NCBI GenBank assembly: GCA_027293245.1
Contig: JAPUFZ010000023.1
Coordinates: 1-7,522 of the forward strand
Length of the DNA stretch: 7,522 bases
Origin: Gammaproteobacteria bacterium
Lineage (GTDB): Bacteria; Pseudomonadota; Gammaproteobacteria; GCA-001735895
Reading direction: 5' to 3'
Shown here piece after piece: positions 6,637 to 7,522 of this stretch (its first letter is position 1; the number at the start of each line of letters is the position of its first letter). Made by a program: the position numbers and the translations under genes. The notes under the pieces are model-generated. The model did not search any database, was not told where the DNA came from, and saw only the letters and a list, made by a program, of their open reading frames with translations.

Positions 6637-7052
6637 TGGGTAACAGTCTAAGCAAAGATTTCGGACTAATTGATGGCCAAACTTATATCATAAGCAGAAA
6701 AGCCCCTATCTGTATGGAAGGCCATATCTATATAGATTCCCCCTCGGTCAGCAGGCCACATGCCGAGATGAAAATTAAAAATGGAAGAATCTACCTCCGC
6801 AACCTGAATTCAACCAATGGCATCTATATTGTGGAAAATGATGGCCTGGTCAGGTTCGAAGAGGGATATGTGAATCCCAATCAGCCCATTGTATTAGGTA
6901 ACGTGGAGTGCACGATTCAGAGCCTGCTATCGATTGCCGGAGTCTATTCTGACCCAAAAAACAACACTACTAATTTTGAAGACACTCAAAGAATAAAGAT
7001 ACCAATACCCAAACCATTTAAGAAACATACGCCGTTTATAAGTTGGATGTAG
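6636..7052 (+). CDS. Small stand-alone FHA domain protein
   Basis: FHA domains bind phosphothreonine peptides and act as adaptors in Ser/Thr kinase signalling and in some secretion systems. The product is 138 residues from this ATG (141 from the ATG at 6627). In the longer numbering, the FHA core runs from about 18 to 100. It has an arginine in ISRKA (24), the SRPHA motif (42-46), the strand-forming GRIYLRNL, and the NSTNGIYI loop (61-68). These are the residues that recognise phosphothreonine and shape the fold. A short tail follows, with NFEDTQRIKIPIP (116-128). Its T120-Q121 could be a phosphorylation site bound by its own or another FHA domain, as known for GarA/OdhI-type proteins, although those carry the site at the N-terminus. 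There is no signal peptide or membrane segment. No kinase, phosphatase or secretion gene adjoins it on this strand, so its partner is unknown. Confidence 0.85.
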   Translation: MGNSLSKDFGLIDGQTYIISRKAPICMEGHIYIDSPSVSRPHAEMKIKNGRIYLRNLNSTNGIYIVENDGLVRFEEGYVNPNQPIVLGNVECTIQSLLSIAGVYSDPKNNTTNFEDTQRIKIPIPKPFKKHTPFISWM

Positions 7053-7069
7053 GAAGCTATTTTCTGCTG

Positions 7070-7088
7070 CCTGTTTTAAACAGGTTTT
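7070..7088 (+). terminator. Weak intrinsic terminator-like hairpin after the FHA gene
   Basis: CCTGT (7070-7074) pairs with ACAGG (7080-7084) around a five-base loop, and the fuller sequence is a near-palindrome CCTGTTT-T-AAACAGG. TTTT (7085-7088) follows at once. It starts 18 bases after the FHA stop codon, the expected place, but the stem is short and the T run minimal. Confidence 0.45.
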
Positions 7089-7105
7089 GGTGCATTGCTT
7101 CTTGT

Positions 7106-7290
7106 GTAAGCGCACATTCCAGGCAGTTGTATTCATCCGGTTAACAATCAGTATTCTGCCCCCTATCGAAGCGGAGATCATCTTACGGCTGCGTTACCAA
7201 TGCTAAACATTACTGATGGCCGGCGCATTTGGTTGTGTACCAGCCCCACCGATATGCGACGTTCATTCGATGGGCTATCCGCCCAGGTGC
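7106..7290 (+). mobile_element. Decayed IS66-family insertion sequence, left-end fragment
   Basis: The fragment begins with GTAAGCGCAC (7106-7115), resembling the conserved GTAAGCG start of IS66-family terminal repeats. It continues to a recognisable tnpB start at 7200. Similarity ends around 7290, where the tnpB frame loses all family sequence. No recognisable tnpA lies in the 94 bases between the repeat and tnpB. No tnpC and no matching right repeat (GCGCTTAC) are visible before the window ends. An eight-base target duplication therefore cannot be tested. The right boundary is an estimate from where protein similarity stops. Confidence 0.6.
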
Positions 7291-7304
7291 GCTGTCATCG
7301 GTAA
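7200..7304 (+). pseudogene. tnpB: Truncated IS66-family accessory protein TnpB
   Basis: The frame encodes 34 residues. Within them RRIWLCTSPTDMRRSFDGLS matches the N-terminal signature of IS66 Orf2/TnpB proteins (PF05717), whose typical form is a W-L-x-x-G-x-T-D-M-R-x-G-F-x-G-L pattern. Complete TnpB is about 115 residues and is needed together with TnpA and TnpC for IS66 transposition. Here the frame ends at a TAA soon after LSAQVR, and no continuation of the family appears in any frame downstream. The gene is therefore broken by deletion, not by a simple frameshift. It is non-functional as a transposition protein. Confidence 0.8.
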
Positions 7305-7315
7305 AGCTTAGCTTT
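7303..7315. repeat. Short palindrome after the tnpB remnant
   Basis: AAAGCT (7303-7308) and AGCTTT (7310-7315) flank a single T. The palindrome lies directly at the end of the tnpB remnant, near the presumed deletion junction. Confidence 0.4.
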
Positions 7316-7332
7316 GTCATGAATCTGCCTCT

Positions 7333-7353
7333 TATGCTTTATTTTAAAGCATA
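7333..7353. repeat. Perfect nine-base-pair hairpin
   Basis: TATGCTTTA (7333-7341) and TAAAGCATA (7345-7353) are perfectly complementary around a TTT loop. There is no T run afterwards, so it is not a classic terminator. It shares the AAAGC/GCTTT core with the palindrome at 7303-7315, which would allow alternative pairing in a transcript. Its role is unknown. Confidence 0.55.
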
Positions 7354-7488
7354 CGAGTGCCCACCAGTTTGAAGGAAGTCTATATTATCCATTTTTCAAA
7401 CGCTTCAAGGTTAATTCATCTTTCTGCGATGGAATTGATGGCATTTATCGTAAAAGATTTTAAACTCGTTAAATAATATATACCACTG

Positions 7489-7493
7489 AAGGA
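7489..7493 (+). promoter_or_regulatory. Strong ribosome binding site before the last gene
   Basis: AAGGA (7489-7493), within GAAGGA when the preceding G is counted, sits seven bases before the ATG at 7501. This near-ideal spacing makes the start credible although only seven codons are visible. Confidence 0.65.
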
Positions 7494-7500
7494 CACCCGT

Positions 7501-7522
7501 ATGAACGATAGCTTGATCAAGA
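7501..7522 (+). CDS. Start of an unidentified gene (3'-truncated by window edge)
   Basis: Only MNDSLIK is visible before the window ends, which is too little to identify a family. The call rests on the strong ribosome binding site and the AT-rich upstream sequence. It might in principle be part of the IS66 debris. However, the preceding 200 bases do not look like tnpB, so an unrelated chromosomal gene is as likely. Confidence 0.55.

Larger units (their letters stand above)
7053..7500. other. Gene-poor interval holding an IS66 scar and palindromes
   Basis: No intact gene is supported over these roughly 450 bases. In order, the interval holds the terminator-like hairpin, the IS66 left end, a broken tnpB start, and two short palindromes. 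An AT-rich stretch (about 7441-7485) then leads to the ribosome binding site of the last gene. TAATATATA-like sequence at 7474-7482 may contain a -10 element, but no matching -35 stands out. Tiny frames at 7319-7372 and 7429-7476 lack ribosome binding sites and are not called. Confidence 0.6.

Noticed and set aside
7191..7198. GCGTTACC considered as an IS66 right terminal repeat
   Set aside because: It lies before the tnpB start, lacks one base of the expected GCGCTTAC, and is in the wrong place for a right end.
7319..7372. 17-codon frame (MNLPLMLYFKAYECPPV) across the hairpin
   Set aside because: It is too short, lacks a ribosome binding site, and its sequence is dictated by the palindrome.
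7429..7476. 15-codon frame (MELMAFIVKDFKLVK) upstream of the last gene, considered as a leader peptide
   Set aside because: It has no ribosome binding site, no run of regulatory codons and no terminator/antiterminator arrangement after it.
1..7522. CRISPR arrays, tRNA or rRNA genes
   Set aside because: I saw no regularly spaced direct repeats and no tRNA-like cloverleaf or conserved rRNA sequence on either strand.

Overview
The window looks like a chromosomal segment of a proteobacterium, most likely a gammaproteobacterium. This is inferred from protein families, gene order and the IS66-type debris, not from any RNA marker. Two phosphate-related gene groups face each other on the left. Small accessory genes and an insertion-sequence scar lie on the right. 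The left 3 kb reads as more GC-rich than the AT-rich right end.

Positions 1-2993 (+ strand) hold a 5'-truncated class I polyphosphate kinase 2 gene (ppk2) followed 27 bases later by a full-length polyphosphate kinase 1 gene (ppk1). Converging on them from the right (- strand, transcribed from about 5758 down to 3055) is a probable three-gene operon. It encodes a Na+/phosphate cotransporter with a C-terminal PhoU-like helical region, an unrecognised 79-residue charged coiled-coil protein, and a SixA-type histidine phosphatase. Together the two groups cover phosphate uptake, polyphosphate synthesis and use, and a phosphohistidine phosphatase, so the left three quarters reads as a phosphate/polyphosphate island.

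The 5738-5903 region is a divergent intergenic space. It has a plausible sigma70 promoter for the transporter operon, an inverted repeat overlapping that promoter's -10 element, and a second inverted repeat. To its right (+ strand) lie a secreted or periplasmic DUF4124 protein with a very basic Tyr/His/Arg-rich tail, and a small stand-alone FHA (phosphothreonine-binding) protein.

After the FHA gene come a weak terminator-like hairpin and a decayed IS66-family fragment (left terminal repeat plus the first ~30 residues of TnpB). Next is an AT-rich non-coding stretch with two short palindromes. The last gene begins at 7501 behind a strong ribosome binding site and is cut by the window edge after seven codons. 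I found no tRNA, rRNA, CRISPR array or obvious defence system. The least explained items are the 79-residue protein with a 25-base near-palindrome inside its gene, the orphan FHA protein with a TQ-containing tail, and the non-coding interval beside the IS66 scar.
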